DNA of 64,000 nt from Chrysomallon squamiferum (Eukaryota; Mollusca; Gastropoda; Neomphalida; Peltospiridae). The position numbers and the translations under genes are program-made. Within the stretch, counting starts at the first letter, position 1, and every line of letters begins with the position of its first letter. Below, in pieces: positions 1 through 19,229 of the stretch. The stretch lies in the NCBI GenBank assembly GCA_012295275.1, contig CM022673.1, positions 1,038,105-1,102,104 on the forward strand, read 5' to 3'. The notes under the pieces are model-generated. The model did no database searches and had not been told where the DNA came from. It saw only the letters and a list, made by a program, of their open reading frames with translations.

Positions 1-291
1 ATTTAACAATGATGGAAATTCTGTAAAATGTGAATATCAGTTTATAATTAAAAATGAATGTGAAAAAACAGAGAAATGGTGTTTTGTGTCTGTGTGTGTT
101 TGTGTGTGTGTGTGTTATGTGTGTATGTTTTGTGTGTGTTTAAAACAATAAAATTTATACTGTTTCAAACATCACGAATTGTTCCATAAAAAGATAAAAT
201 AATGAAAATACTGTATGAAGTACATTTTAAAAATAATATTAATTTGCACCATAATATGACAACAGCAGTCAAAATCACATTAATATGCATT

Positions 292-352
<61 letters not shown>

Positions 353-733
353 TATTTTTTTTTCTTATTTTTTTTTTTTTTTTTTTTTTTTAGGTAATGT
401 TAGGTGCAAAACAAAATGCTAAAGAAGTGTAAAAACAACAAACTAGTGCTTTGAGAATTTCCACACAGAAAAATCACATGCAAATATTAATGACTATTAA
501 AGTACAACAACAAAAGAAGTTAATGTTAAAAACTAAATTTAATAATTTTCTATATGCAAGAAACAAGTACCAAAAAAAAAAATTATAAACAAGTAACAGA
601 AGTTGAAAAACAATTAACAACAATGTAACAGTACATTTAAAAAACAACAAGTAACAGGTAAATTATATAGTTTTTATTCAAATAACTAACTGGAAAAATT
701 AGTATTAAAGAGTACTTTTAAAAAACTTTAAAA

Positions 734-782
<49 letters not shown>

Positions 783-990
783 AAATTCCACATATAAGTG
801 AATTAATTTGAAACGTATTAATTTCAAAGATTTGTTTATTTAATTATTTTAATTTTTTAAAATCATTTTTGTTAATTTTCTAGTGTGAATTTAAATTAAT
901 AAAAAAAAATAATAATAAAATAAAAAATAACGATGATGATGATGATGATGATGATGATAAATTACTTTTCCCCTATGATAAAACTTTTAC
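1..990. other. UAP1 intron (non-coding, low complexity)
   Basis: This stretch lies downstream of the last visible UAP1 exon and is probably part of the intron leading to the missing C-terminal exons. It contains a T-rich homopolymer tract at about 291-391, an (AAT)n run at about 738-780 and a (GAT)n run at about 931-957. I looked for the UAP1 C-terminal exon on the minus strand here and did not find it. The 63-codon plus-strand frame over the T tract is poly-phenylalanine and is not a gene. Confidence 0.7.
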
Positions 991-7157
<6,167 letters not shown>

Positions 7158-7173
7158 CTTTGTACTACTAACT
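7158..7173 (-). other. UAP1: UAP1 5' UTR segment with splice acceptor
   Basis: Sixteen bases upstream of the UAP1 ATG the minus strand reads AAGAACAG followed by AGTTAGTAG. This is a usable 3' splice site (AG at 7175-7174), so the 5' UTR is probably interrupted by an intron just before the start codon. This is inferred from the splice signal only. Confidence 0.5.
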
Positions 7174-7931
7174 CTGTTCTTGTTAAAACTGGTAATTTAT
7201 TTTATTTTTTGAAATGGGCTGAAAGTAAAAAGTAGATAATAAACAGCAAGTGATGAATAACTTTTTGTTCTTCTTTTTTCAAAATGTCGAAGTTAAAAGG
7301 ATATAATAAATAGCAACTAATTTTCATGTATTTTGGGGGATGGGGGGTTTGTTTGGTTGCTTGGTTTTTTTTTGTTGTTGTTTTTTAATGTCAAAGTAAA
7401 AAATAAATAACTGATAAATACATTTTTATTTTGTTTTGAAAATGGCTGAAAATGAAAAGCATTTTCTACACTGAGGACCTTTATCAAAAATGCTTAGAGT
7501 ACAAGGAGATAGTCTGAGAATATGCTAAGTTTATAACACAAAATCAGCTTATATTTCCTATAAACAAATGGTTTGCATGTATTTTCTGTAATACAGGCAA
7601 CCATTTTGTGAGTGCTAACCACCAGAAAACTAGCATACATCAATGTGTTGAATGACTTAAAACTTTAAAATTCTGGAATCCTTTGATTTCAGAATTTTGG
7701 ATAAGGGTTCCTGTGAAAAATATCAACAGAAGAATAAAAATTTTTTTTTGTACTCAAAATGATTGAAAAGCAAAATGTAAATGAAAATAAAACATGAATA
7801 ATAAGAGTAACCGACGAATAAATGCTGGTTAAACAAGACTTATTTCATTTGTTGTATGTTAAACAGAGTTTTGGTATTATGATGTATTACATCATTCTGT
7901 TGTAAGAGTTCACCTTTTATCAAAACTGACA

Positions 7932-8004
7932 GATTTTGATACATGCTGGAACACCCAGAAACAATAAAGATTTTGATACATGCTGGAACACCCAGAAACA
8001 ATAA
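7932..8004. repeat. 37-bp tandem duplication, two copies
   Basis: A unit beginning GATTTTGATACATGCTGG and ending ACAATAA occurs at 7932-7968 and again from 7969 with no mismatch seen, which suggests a recent duplication. No function is implied. Confidence 0.9.
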
Positions 8005-10359
8005 CACCATCTTCATTAAACTTCATTTTTATTTTTGTTCATATTATTTATAAACTGTGTCAGTAACAGTAATAGTAATATCACCTTCATTATAACCATT
8101 ACTAATACTGTTTTTATTGTTGTATTTTATAACTTGTGGCTATGCTAACAGCAGTAGTTATGATGATCATTGTCACTGTTATTAGTACTATTAGCATACA
8201 ACAAGTTATCAATAATAACAACAAAAACAAATATTACTGTATAAAATGTAAGTCAGTTAAACTCATTATAGTCTAAAAATAATTTAACACTGTCCTCCAG
8301 TCATGTCTGGGAAGATAACACGAAATATTAACCTCCAATCCTAACAGTCATGCTCTAACAATCATTTAGGCCTTGAACACAATGTATTAACATATAACCT
8401 GGTAACACAATACTAGTAAATAATGCAAAGTATATAAGTCTCAGTGTATAACAAACTATTCAGCTGTGTTTACTTTAAAAGATAATCAACTAAATAGTGT
8501 GGTATTCACAGATTGAGTCTTATGTATTTTCAAGAATGTTTTCAAAAAATAAAAGCAATACATGTGTATGTATGTATGTATGTATGTATGTATGCATGTA
8601 TGTATGCATGTGTGTACGTAAAACTGTATGTGTGTGTTAAGAAACAAAAATAAATATTACAATGAATACTTATTCTACATTTTTACTAATTTAAAGACAG
8701 TAAAATTCCTATTAACCATATACAGACAGACAAAAAAGATAAATATCTTTTGTGGGATGGGAATGATGAGTATGTTTGTGCAGGATGTATGCACACATGT
8801 AAAAGCTTGCATGTATGTGTATGTGTGTTGTATTTGTGTGTATGTATGAGTGAGAATGAATGAAAATGTATGTGTTATATATCAGTCAGTGTGTATATAT
8901 AGTGTCTGTTTGTACATATAATGTTATATAGTGTTATATAATGATCAGCAAGCTTATCACCACGACACATTATTATGTAATAATATGCAGTCTAGCAAAG
9001 TATTTAAAGATATTAATCAATGAAATGATCTGTCAACAGGATTTTATAAGCTGTTTCTAATGATAAAATAGCAGATAAAAGATAGTAATGCTGGCAATGG
9101 AGCACTGTGTGGAATGGTAAATAAACTGACACAAGATAACTGTAGTGAGGATTACAACACAGGGTTTAATACCAGAAAAATATGGCTGAACTAATTCTTT
9201 CCTCAGAGAGAGAATTTTTTTTTTTTATACATTTATATCTATATATATTATTATTTTTATAACAAGTTCAGTTTTAAACTGGTAACGCCCATCCTCAATC
9301 TAAAATAAATTCACACATTTTAAATTAGTCTAACAGTAAAACAAAACTAAGTATGTTTGGAAAATCTTGTACCACCTGTTAAATCAATACTGCTTGATAA
9401 TACTTGTAAGTGATGAAAGAGAATTCTCAACCTCCACCTGGTAATAAAACAATCTTACTCTAAGGTATAACACTGAAATGGTTTTTAGTCTTTGTAGGGT
9501 ATATTAATGTATGGTGTGTGACACATGCATCTTTAGATTTGCAATGTGTGTATGTGATTGTGAATTTTTGTTTATGTGTAAGTATAAATATACTCTTAGG
9601 CACAAACACATACATAATACACAGCCATATATGTAAAAAAAAATACACATATTTACATCTACAAACATACATCATATATAAATACATAATCACAGAAACA
9701 TACACACATACTCACACAGAATCACACCCACATACACACACACATGTATCTTTTATATACACTTGTATGTGTGATTATATGTATTTGACTATGTTTCTGT
9801 GCATACATTTATCTTATTTGAAATAAACTGATTCAAACTATCTGTACACTTAAAATGTTTAATGACGTTCAACTGAATTTTCAGAGTATACTGAACAATC
9901 TCAAGCACTTTAACTCATAAATAAAACTGAAAAAACCTTAGCACACAAAACTGACAAGAACAGATGACAGGACTAACACACATAAGCAAAAATGATTACC
10001 TTCTTATTTACAATTACTTACTCAACCCAAACCACAAATACTATTTAGATAATAACCTGAGTTTCTGATCAACAGACAAGCTATTAGCATGCACAAATTG
10101 GTACAATTTAGTCATAAACATTTAAAGCCACCATTATGTCACATTTTTGAGGGGTTATTATTGTAGTATGTTTCTTAAATAATGCTATATGTTAGATATT
10201 TAAAATCTAAAATTAAATATCAACTGGCTAAAAGGTTAAAGAAAAAATATACACACTATATGTATGTATGTATAATATATGTACATGTATACATAGTGTT
10301 CTGTATATTAATACAATCATTGGTGTAATTTCAAATAAGATTTAAATAATAATAATATA

Positions 10360-10645
10360 TTCAAGTTATTTAATATATATATACTTCTATATTAAATAGA
10401 TTTAATAAATATATATACATATACATTCAGTAGATTTAATATATACACCTATACATTCAATAGATTTAATGTGCATTCAACAGATATAAACTTCAGTTTT
10501 TAATATATATATAATGTACATGCCTGTATATTGAATACATTTAAACATCATTATTCAATAGATATAACTTGGATATTCAATATATTTAATATACATACCT
10601 GGACATTCAATAGATGTAAATTTGTATATTCAGTATATTTAAGTA
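10360..10645. repeat. Degenerate AT-rich minisatellite
   Basis: Irregular repeats of a motif close to ATTCAATAGATTTAATATA, separated by short TATACATA spacers, recur about eight times. Unit length varies, so it is a decayed minisatellite and not a clean array. Confidence 0.65.
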
Positions 10646-11508
10646 AATTCTACCTCTGGTAGGTGTATCCTGGTTTAGAATTACTAACCCAATGAAAAAC
10701 AAGCAGCGTTATAAGTAAGCTATTATCAGTGATACTACTTTATTTTGTCCTCAGCCAATCAGAGAAGAAAAGGAACTAGAACAACTTAGCTCTAGTGTGA
10801 TAACAGATGATTCAACTTTTCAATACCCCTTAGTGCTTCTGGGCAGGTGAAAATTATTTAATAATAAACTCCCATTGTGTGATGAGAGAACAAAAATAGC
10901 TCTAGACATGCATATACACTAAGTATATTCATATATTTATATGTCAGTCATGGAAGAAACCTATTTATGATGTCTGTTTCAGTGTATTTTAGAAACATGT
11001 AAGAATAAAAATGTTCTTGGTCAACTAATATTTTTACGGTTTCAGAGTTCAATTGCTATAAAAAAAAAAAAAAAAAAATTAAAAAAAAACACGTAAATTT
11101 GGGTTCTAAAATATGATTTAAAACTACTGTTTAAATATATACCTGTCTAATCTCATAAGAAGATATTAAATTCATAAATTACATCAGTTCAAAGTAAATC
11201 TAAAAATATGGCTTCAAACTACAGTACATTTATAACTTCACTGTAATTTATATAACTTTATTGTGCTGTGCAAAAACCCTAAACTCATAAATGCATCAGT
11301 TTCTTTCAAAATAAACAAAGATATATTAATATTTACTATTCACAACTCTATATCCAAAACACTTCAGTTATATACGTAATACTGCAGAAAATTATTTCAG
11401 CTATATCTCAATATTTTTATATCGGCTCAAAAAAAATTAACTTAATACAGAAAGTGAATTAAGATTGTTTAGCTATAATTCATGTTTTAATGTAAAAAGT
11501 TGACTTAC

Positions 11509-11640
11509 TTAGATCAGAAACTGAAGAAGTCACTACCTTAACCGATCACTCAGTGGAGAAGCAAATTCTACACAGACTGGTACAGAAAGTGGCTACACTT
11601 AGCCTAGTGTGCTGAAGATGAGACGACAGTAAATGTTTGT
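11509..11640 (-). other. UAP1: Candidate first non-coding exon of UAP1
   Basis: On the minus strand a strong donor (CTAA followed by GTAAGT, GT at 11508-11507) closes a stretch that is less AT-rich than its surroundings. It lies upstream of the UAP1 5' UTR acceptor at 7173. The upstream edge is arbitrary because I see no clear TATA box. It could instead belong to an unseen transcript. Confidence 0.35.
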
Positions 11641-11951
11641 GTCTAATCGTGTTTACCTTCACATCAATACTGAGAGCATGTGCACACGAGGCTACCAACA
11701 GTGTCTTTAAGTGTCAGGCGGTGAGAACAACTGGGATCAGCAGCGTTGTCACGAGGTGACATTTTATATGTTTGAACTTCCCTTTTTACTCAGTCTCGTT
11801 ACATGTATCAACCTGTGCTTAATTACAGAATCACTTGGCTTAGCTTAGTTGCTTCGACTTCAATTTTGTAATTATGTTTCTATCACTATTTTAAAATTTA
11901 ATCTTTCTTTCTTACTTTTTGTTTTGTTTATTTATTTATTTGTTTTATTTT

Positions 11952-11998
<47 letters not shown>

Positions 11999-12813
11999 AT
12001 TTATAAGAAGAAATAAAAATTATTGTATTTCATATATATCCTCTCATAAGCACAAACTTTTATTATAATTACATACATAAATATAAATGCAAACACACAT
12101 ACATATTCTCATATAGACATATAAGCATACAAATACAAAAACATACATAAATATATTGGTATAAATATGTTGTACACACACAAACATGTAACTACATATA
12201 CACATATAAACAAATATACATACTATGCATGCACACACACACACACACACACACATAAACATACACATCCATACAAATATATACATACATATATTGCCCC
12301 TAAATGTAGCAGATGTTCTAAATATTTTAGTAATATTAATATCATTAAGTCCAGCACATCCTATTATATATCTATTTTATATTAACAATAATATTCAGAA
12401 GTTTTATAAGCCTTCTTTCAATGAAATCAGTGAGCCAAATGCCACTACTTCCTGATTTGTAATAATCTGTACATTGCTTGGACTTCCTAAATGAAACACT
12501 GATAAGTCCTTATAAAGATAAAACTCAATGGGTATTCACTTATCCACAGGACATGTCTTGTACATGCATACTTGAACAAAGTCTACACTTACCAGTAATA
12601 ACAGACATGTAGACAGTGAAACTGTGATAAGATTAAATCTTAAATTACATGTTCATGCTAGTTAATTAATTTTAATCTTTAAAATAGTTATTAATTCATT
12701 CTTCATTTCATTTTCTCAGTGACTAAGAAGAGAGAAAAAGAGTTACTAGGTTCCATTCAAAATATATATATTATATATATATATATTTTTATACAACCTA
12801 AAATATTGTTTAT
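11641..12813. other. Intergenic spacer with microsatellites
   Basis: No gene is seen. It holds a long (GT)n tract at about 11955-11997, a (CA)n tract near 12232-12254 and tetranucleotide-like CATA runs between 12060 and 12290. Open frames here on both strands are Tyr/Cys/Val or His/Thr-rich translations of these repeats. Confidence 0.65.
11955..11997. repeat. (GT)n microsatellite
   Basis: About 21 uninterrupted GT units upstream of the candidate UAP1 first exon. Confidence 0.95.
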
Positions 12814-12824
12814 TTAGCATATAT

Positions 12825-13137
12825 ACATATGCTGACAGTGTATTATTACTGACTGATACACACATTTCTCAACTGTCAGAAACTCAGAAGCTTGCAACAG
12901 AAGTATTGGATCAAAAGTACACACCAAGCTATGTAAAGCTAGAATCAGAGGCCACTCAGTGTTTGTTTTAAACCTGCAATCATTTGCCAGTTCGCCAGGA
13001 GATGACAAACTCACGTCTCTTGACTTAGAAATGTCTACAGAACACAAAGACCTGTTTTTATCAAACTTCCACACCACCGAACATAATTTCGAAGTCAGTG
13101 ACTCTGACAAAGATGAAAACACAAACAGAAGCATTTA
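12825..13137 (+). pseudogene. Possible decayed coding segment, unrecognised
   Basis: Two overlapping plus-strand frames have ordinary, non-repetitive amino-acid composition. One runs from about 12825 and includes LSETQKLATEVLDQK before a stop near 12970. The second carries on to a stop near 13137 and includes SSPGDDKLTSLDLEM and EVSDSDKDENTNRS. The change of frame in the middle suggests an old exon or retrocopy with a frameshift. I recognise no family. The 106-residue minus-strand frame over the same bases looks like its shadow. The evidence is composition only, so confidence is low. Confidence 0.25.
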
Positions 13138-13825
13138 AATATACAATTTCACAATGTGTGACTAAAGTATGAATGGACTGAGATAGAAAATTTGTGTCTG
13201 AATACTCAGACAAGTTTTGAAATTTTGTGAAAATAGCTAAGGGTTACAGTTTAATTGTAATAGAGAAAAATTATGAATAAATAACTGAAATGAGCAAATC
13301 ATTTATCCAAAAAACAGTTTTATCAAAGAGAAGAAATCAAATATTTAAGGGAGGCAATAATTATTGTGCCAGATATATTTTCAACATAAAATGAGTTTAA
13401 TTATATTGAAAAAGAAGAATGGTACAAAAACCACTCATATCTAGATGTGCATACAAATGATACTGACCTAGAAAAAAAATCAATTCATGTTATCTCACAT
13501 TACATGCAAATTTATGTTAAAAACTTAAAGCTTATAAAAAAAAAAAAACTAAGTAAAAAGAGTTTTGGTATTCAAGAATGACAGTTGCTCTGAACACAAA
13601 AAGGCTTTATGCCAAAAAGCAACAAAGCATTACATAACATACTGTGATTGTAAGTTGAGACTGACATCCAACAAAGAACATCAGGATAACTGAACAGTGT
13701 GAAAATAATATTTAGCCACCTGAAAAATCTCTATCTTTTTGTCAAGTTCTGCAAATAATATATCACTTCTGTTTTAACAGTGTACATAAGTATGTATGAA
13801 ATATGTAGATGTGTACGAGTGTGTA

Positions 13826-13858
<33 letters not shown>

Positions 13859-14182
13859 ACACCTATACATATATATATGTATATGCGCATGCACACACAC
13901 ACATATGAATATGTTGACAGAGAAAGATTGAGAGACAGAGAGAGAGAGACAATGACAAAACACATTAAAAGTTAAATTTGAACATAAAACATCACCAACT
14001 GTAAGGTAAAGGGAGGGTTGTATAGGGGGTATTAACTCTGTATTCACAAATGAATAACTCATATTTATGTATATGTGTATGTATGCATGTGTGTGTAAAA
14101 ACAAATCATTAAATCTAACAAAACAGCAAACTAGAAACATAAGAAATGATAATCCTAAATACAAGTCATAAAAAATATACAT

Positions 14183-14215
<33 letters not shown>

Positions 14216-15895
14216 GATACAGATATTCCTGATAAGAATTATGTGAATTCAGTATGAGAGATTATGTTCTTTTAATTAATATTATTTTTAATTTTTTTAT
14301 TTATTTATTCATTTATTCATTTTTATATCTTTTATATTTAATCTCTTAATAAATTGTATTATCTAACATCAGTTTTAAACAATTACATATACTCATTTAA
14401 TGAATGACAAAAAAAAATTAAATAATAATAATAATAAAGATTTTTAAAATAATTTTAAAAATAAATAAACATCACTACTTTAGAAACAGGTGCATATTCA
14501 TGAATAAATACGGTAATGCGGTACATGATTATTTTTATTAAATATTAAGTGATATGACAACAACATTTTGAGTTGTATATGAAGGATTTTAAACATTTCG
14601 GCTACCTACTTTACCTGTTTTAAAAATGCATTTAGTCTTCACAAATTTCGCAAACCACTCAATATTTACATAGATACCAGACACATTTATTACTAGCGGC
14701 GTGTGAACCGGAAGTAACACGTGTCACACTTTCAAATAAATTCTTACGCTATACAATATAGTACTTCATAATCTTAGTCATTTTATTGCTAATAATTATA
14801 TTTAAATATAAATAATTTATATTAATTGCACTATTAAATATAATTTATAACTTCGCATTGATAGACATAACAAATCCTAAGATAAACACTATTATACGTC
14901 AAAGTGCAAGAATATTTATATTTTCTTCTGTTTATTTACCTTTTCAGAAAAAATGCACGTGACACGTGTCAAAATAACATTTTGAGTTTTACTGTTAGAT
15001 ACTGACTGATTAATTTGTTGTTGTTGTTGAAAGCATGGAATTTTGTGTTGTTGGTGTTGAAATGTAGTCTGCAGGAGAATTTATGTAATACATTAAATCC
15101 AAGAGATTGGGGTTATTAATTTTTTCGCATACCTTTATGTGTAACATTTTTATATTCATCATATCAAATAATATTTATAGACCAATAACTTTAGTTTTAA
15201 TAACAGCAAATAAGGTAAATACTTTGTAATTTATTGATTCAGTCATAAACGACGTGTAAATCAGTAGAAATTATTTAAGTTTTTTAATTTAAATAATTAA
15301 GCAAACCATATTTTCCCTGTAAAGGGTAAGAACTGGAACGAAATTTAAATTTTAAATCATCATAAATTCACAAACCAAAAAAATTGTGTTGTTATTTATT
15401 TATTTATTTATTTATTTATTGTTGGTTTGTGGGGTTTTTATTTATTTACTTTTTTATTATTATTATCCCTTATTAACAGTATGTGGTGACAAGTAATAAT
15501 TGGTGAGATAAAAAATTCTTTCTTGTAGCACAGTGTAATCATGAAAAGGAGCTTAGAGATAATTAAGTTAAATTTCTGTAATTTTCTCTAATCAAACAAT
15601 CTAATCTTTTTAAAATAAAAGTTAAATGTTATTGTTAAAAAAAAAAAAAAAAATTAAAGTTCTCAAATACATATTTATTTGCTTGTCAAAGCTATAAATT
15701 ACGACGAATTTATATTCTTTTACATTTACTATTTACCAATCCAGTTATCCGAAATTAGATGATTCACGGAAATACACGTTCCTGACAAAACTGTGATCTC
15801 AGTTTGAAATACATTCTGATTAGTCTGCTTCGTGTGCCAGGGCCCACTTTCAGATAAAGGCGATTTGTTGATAACTTCGTTATGCCTGATACTTC

Positions 15896-15936
<41 letters not shown>

Positions 15937-17997
15937 TCTAAATAAGAAGCTGTCTTGTTTTGATATACTATGTAAATGACGAATTTTTTTTTAATTAAAA
16001 TTGAAAAAACATGGATAAAACCAATATAAAAAAACAAACAAAAAAAACAAACAAAAAAAATGCCATATATAACCTGATAATTTGAAAAATAATGGAGATT
16101 TCATGTTACCAAAATTTCAGTGATTTTTGGCCTATTGTTTCAACCATTTATTGTGACAAATACTGTAATCGAAGTTCATTAAATTCTCATATCTTCCTTA
16201 AAAACCAAGATAACTGAACATTTTAGGATGTCAAGGTTATTACACTACTTTAGCTAAAGTCATAGATAATTACTTATCTGTAGATATAATTATAATCAAT
16301 TAATCTACTGAAGTAAAAGAAAAACTCATCAAATCAAATGGAATATAGTTTGTTTACTATCGTTTAGTATTTAATAGGCGGCTTTAGGTTACTGCTACTT
16401 TGGTTTGAAACATTTTGTTGATACGTGTATTTAACACAAATAAGTTTAAGTATCAGGTCATCACTATTTGAAAAGGTAGCAGGCCAATTGTGAAACTATT
16501 TTTCGTCGGAAAATTATAAATACTGCTAGAACAGTAAAAGGGAAAATTATAAATACTGCTAGAACAGTAAAAGGGAAAATTATAAATACTGTTAGAACAG
16601 TAAAAGGAAAAATTCAGAAGTGAAACAATGGAGAAATAACTGACTAAAAATTATTATGATTTTTAAATAATTTTTTATTATTATTATTATTTTTTTTTTT
16701 TAAAACGTTTAAAAACGTACGAACTACAACACTAATTTGTGTTCATCAACTGGATTCAAGCCCTAGCACGGACATTGTGTACTCGGGTAATGACCGGAAG
16801 TAAGATTTTGTCGCGTACGTAAATAAACTAACGAATAAGTAAGACAATTAAATAAAATAAAATAAATATTTGAATAATATTAATTTACCATCAACAGTGA
16901 ACAACAGTCCATTGTTTCCATGCACTAATGAGTGAAACAAATATCAACACGATATGGAGAAATATTTTTCTCGCAGACGTCATCACATATGTTCAGCCTC
17001 AAACAAGTCAAAAACAAGAAAAAAGTTCTTAGCTGAAAATCATAACCCTCCTTTTTAATTTAATTTTGTTTTAATTATTATTATTATTACTATTTATTTA
17101 TTTATTTATTTATTTATTACTTATGTTTTATTTTATTTTTTTAATTGTTATTAATTTTATATTCATTATAATAAATAATAGGGATCAAACAACGGTCCTA
17201 ATATATCATTACAGTCTAAAACACAGGTGGAAAAGATTCTGAGAAATGTTTAAAATGGATTCCTTGTTATATTGTTATTCGTTTATAATAATAATTATAC
17301 TTAAAATTATTAACATATGTAAAAGACAAGTGCTATTTTGCATTATCTTTATTATGAAAATGTTTAGCATCCTTTGTGACACCCGTTCAAAGAGAGATTT
17401 GTAGCTCAACAGTAGAGTTCCTCGAAGGTTATAAAGATTATCTTTGATTCATCCGACGGACTTCTTACGAACATCGCTACGTGCTACTGTTGCTTTTCTC
17501 ATCCTTAAGGAATGAGGAATATAACTGAAACTTTGGTACCATTTGAAAACATTTTAACTTATAAGCATTTGCGAAGTTGATTGATTTGCGAGTTGCGGGG
17601 GAATTCACGAGCCACGTACTAAACTCCTTCTCTAACCTTGTTCTCGTTAGGTTACAGTCCCTACTGATTGAAAAATAATTGTCGAGATCTTCGAAAAAAA
17701 CAAACAACAGTGAGACAGAGGAGAAACGCATCCTATTAGGAAGACGGACAAAGACTCGTGACATCCGATACTATGAAAATACGTTGATATTGCATTTAAA
17801 GTAAATAGATACCGCATTAATTTATTATTATTTTTATATTTTATTAAATCCTACAGAGACTATAAAATAAGATTCTAGCTTTGAATGAAAAAAACAAACA
17901 AAAAACAACATAAAATGATTATAAAAATAAAATTAAAAACAACAAAAAGTTCTTGCTCATCATTTTTTCCTTTCAGCCTTTAATTTCTGGTTACGCG
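13138..17997. other. Intergenic spacer, repeat-rich
   Basis: No supportable gene is seen. It contains a (TG)n tract near 13818-13850, a (TA)n tract at 14196-14214, (ATTT)n near 15394-15420, (AAT)n at about 15900-15935 and a 33-bp minisatellite at 16508-16612. Around 17395-17470 there is a weak tRNA-like stretch, reported separately. A 95-codon minus-strand frame at 17477-17764 has no recognisable domain and no splice context, and I do not call it a gene. Confidence 0.55.
16508..16612. repeat. 33-bp minisatellite, three copies
   Basis: Three tandem copies of a unit starting GGAAAATTATAAATACTG and ending AACAGTAAAAG begin at about 16508, 16541 and 16574. The third copy differs by one base (CTGCTAG to CTGTTAG). 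A partial copy follows. Confidence 0.9.
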
Positions 17998-18003
17998 TTT
18001 ATT
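17998..18003 (-). promoter_or_regulatory. Polyadenylation signal AATAAA of the peptide gene
   Basis: AATAAA on the minus strand lies seven bases past the stop codon of the small secreted precursor at 18010. It is the only canonical signal close after the stop. A second AATAAA is inside the coding sequence, across an Asn-Lys pair. Confidence 0.55.
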
Positions 18004-18009
18004 ATTTTG

Positions 18010-18194
18010 TCAGCTGGAATTTCTTTTATTGTCCAACACTCTCGTCCAGGCAGCCATTAGTTCTTGGTAGCATTCGTATCGCGCCATTCCTTCGGGGCAT
18101 AACATATTTCCTCCATTTTGTCTTGTCCTTCGCTCGAACGAGGCAGCTGATTCTAAATGAAAATAAGATATGATATTTTTCTCTCTCTTTTCTG

Positions 18195-18233
<39 letters not shown>

Positions 18234-18695
18234 TTCTTTTTTCAAATTGCTTAGTTCTTGTTGTTTTGGGGGGGGGTATTTTAATATTAGTGTTCTTATC
18301 TTAATTTCGTCAACAGTTCTTGAGAATAAGCCTCGGGTCATAACCGTCAAACTTACACAGAACGATATAAAAATGTTTGGGGTTTTAAGCAACAATAACA
18401 AAAATATTCTTTTACAAAATTAAATTCTATTCCATCTTATTGTAATAAATAAACGGGACAGTGAAAAAAAAAAGTATCAGTGTTTCTACCCCTTTGCTGC
18501 GGAAAAACCGTCCACAAAAAACCCAAACAGCAACAAAGAATAGACAGACTCCTATTAGTTACTTTTACCATTGACTTCTGCACTGTTGGGATCTTTGAAG
18601 TAAGGCCACCAGTTGGGTCTCAAAATGATCGATTCGGTCACGTGAGGCAACGCCATCAGTAAAATCAAAACGGCAGCGAAGTGCCTTGGTGCCAT
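18010..18695 (-). CDS. Small secreted peptide precursor (89 aa, two coding exons), unrecognised
   Basis: Exons 18569-18695 and 18010-18152 (minus strand) join through a GT-AG intron with matching phase 1 to give 89 residues. The start ATG at 18695 opens a textbook signal peptide: MAPRHFAAV, then LILLMALPHV, with likely cleavage after TES near residue 22. The mature N-terminus would be IILRPNWWPYFK. An acidic/Ser-Ala spacer follows, then a dibasic FERRTR site near residues 48-53 that prohormone convertases could cut. The second half holds two cysteines in CPEGMARYEC, followed by YQELMAAWTRVL. This is the architecture of a neuropeptide or small secreted signalling precursor with one disulfide. 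There is no amidation Gly at the dibasic site. The two-Cys tail is loosely like the C-terminal motif of luqin/RYamide precursors, but the N-terminal peptide is not luqin-like, so I give no name. The match of signal peptide, phase, splice sites and poly(A) signal makes the gene itself likely. Confidence 0.75.
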
Positions 18696-18748
18696 TCCAC
18701 AACTGTTATAAACGTATTGGTGTCGTTCTTACTGTTCTTCTTGTATAT
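18696..18748 (-). other. 5' UTR part with splice acceptor, peptide gene
   Basis: Fifty-three bases upstream of the ATG the minus strand has a strong acceptor: a T-rich run, then TGCAG before ATATACAAG. The start codon therefore lies in the second or a later exon, and a non-coding exon must sit upstream. The donor at 20893 is the best candidate partner. Confidence 0.55.
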
Positions 18749-19196
18749 CTGCAAAAAAAGATGGCAGCTAAACTGAAGTCAGTAACAGTTTTAGAGGTGT
18801 ACGCACAGAGAGCAACACCACAGTTTGTATGCGGTCGCTTTACATACTTCTAGGTGGCAGTAAATTTTCAATTACGACAGTTTTTCATTTATCAACACTT
18901 ATTTTCATACATGACTGTCAGAGTATTCAAGACGAAAACAAAATGAATTTTGAAAATATTAACAACTTCTAACGACTTTGCCTGTCGGTTTTGACATGCG
19001 TCCTTTTGACTAAAAATTTAGCTCTTAGCTTATTAGATCTTTGAGCCATTTGCAGTTTTAATAGCTTTTCCAGTCGCAAGGGATTTATTATCTCAAAACG
19101 TCACGAGTCTGTTGATGAATAATAAAATCAGGAGATAATCCTAGTAAACCTAGTAGTGCAAGATCTGTATTTTTCTGTTTCTTAAATTTACCATGT

Positions 19197-19229
<33 letters not shown>

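Larger units (their letters stand above)
7174..11508. other. Putative UAP1 5' UTR intron / spacer
   Basis: No convincing coding sequence is seen on either strand. It holds a perfect 37-bp tandem duplication at 7932-8004, a (TATG)n run near 8571-8610, CA/TG-rich DNA at 9540-9790, an irregular array of ATTCAATAGATTTAAT-like units at about 10360-10645, and A/T homopolymers near 11060. The open frames here are translations of these simple repeats. Confidence 0.5.

Noticed and set aside
1-60. Possible C-terminal UAP1 exon after an ACAG on the minus strand
   Set aside because: The translated bases do not match the expected UAP1 C-terminus, so I leave the remaining exons outside the window.
17477-17764. 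95-codon minus-strand open frame
   Set aside because: Composition is plausible, but there is no recognisable domain, signal peptide or splice context, and no clear promoter. Not enough to call a gene.
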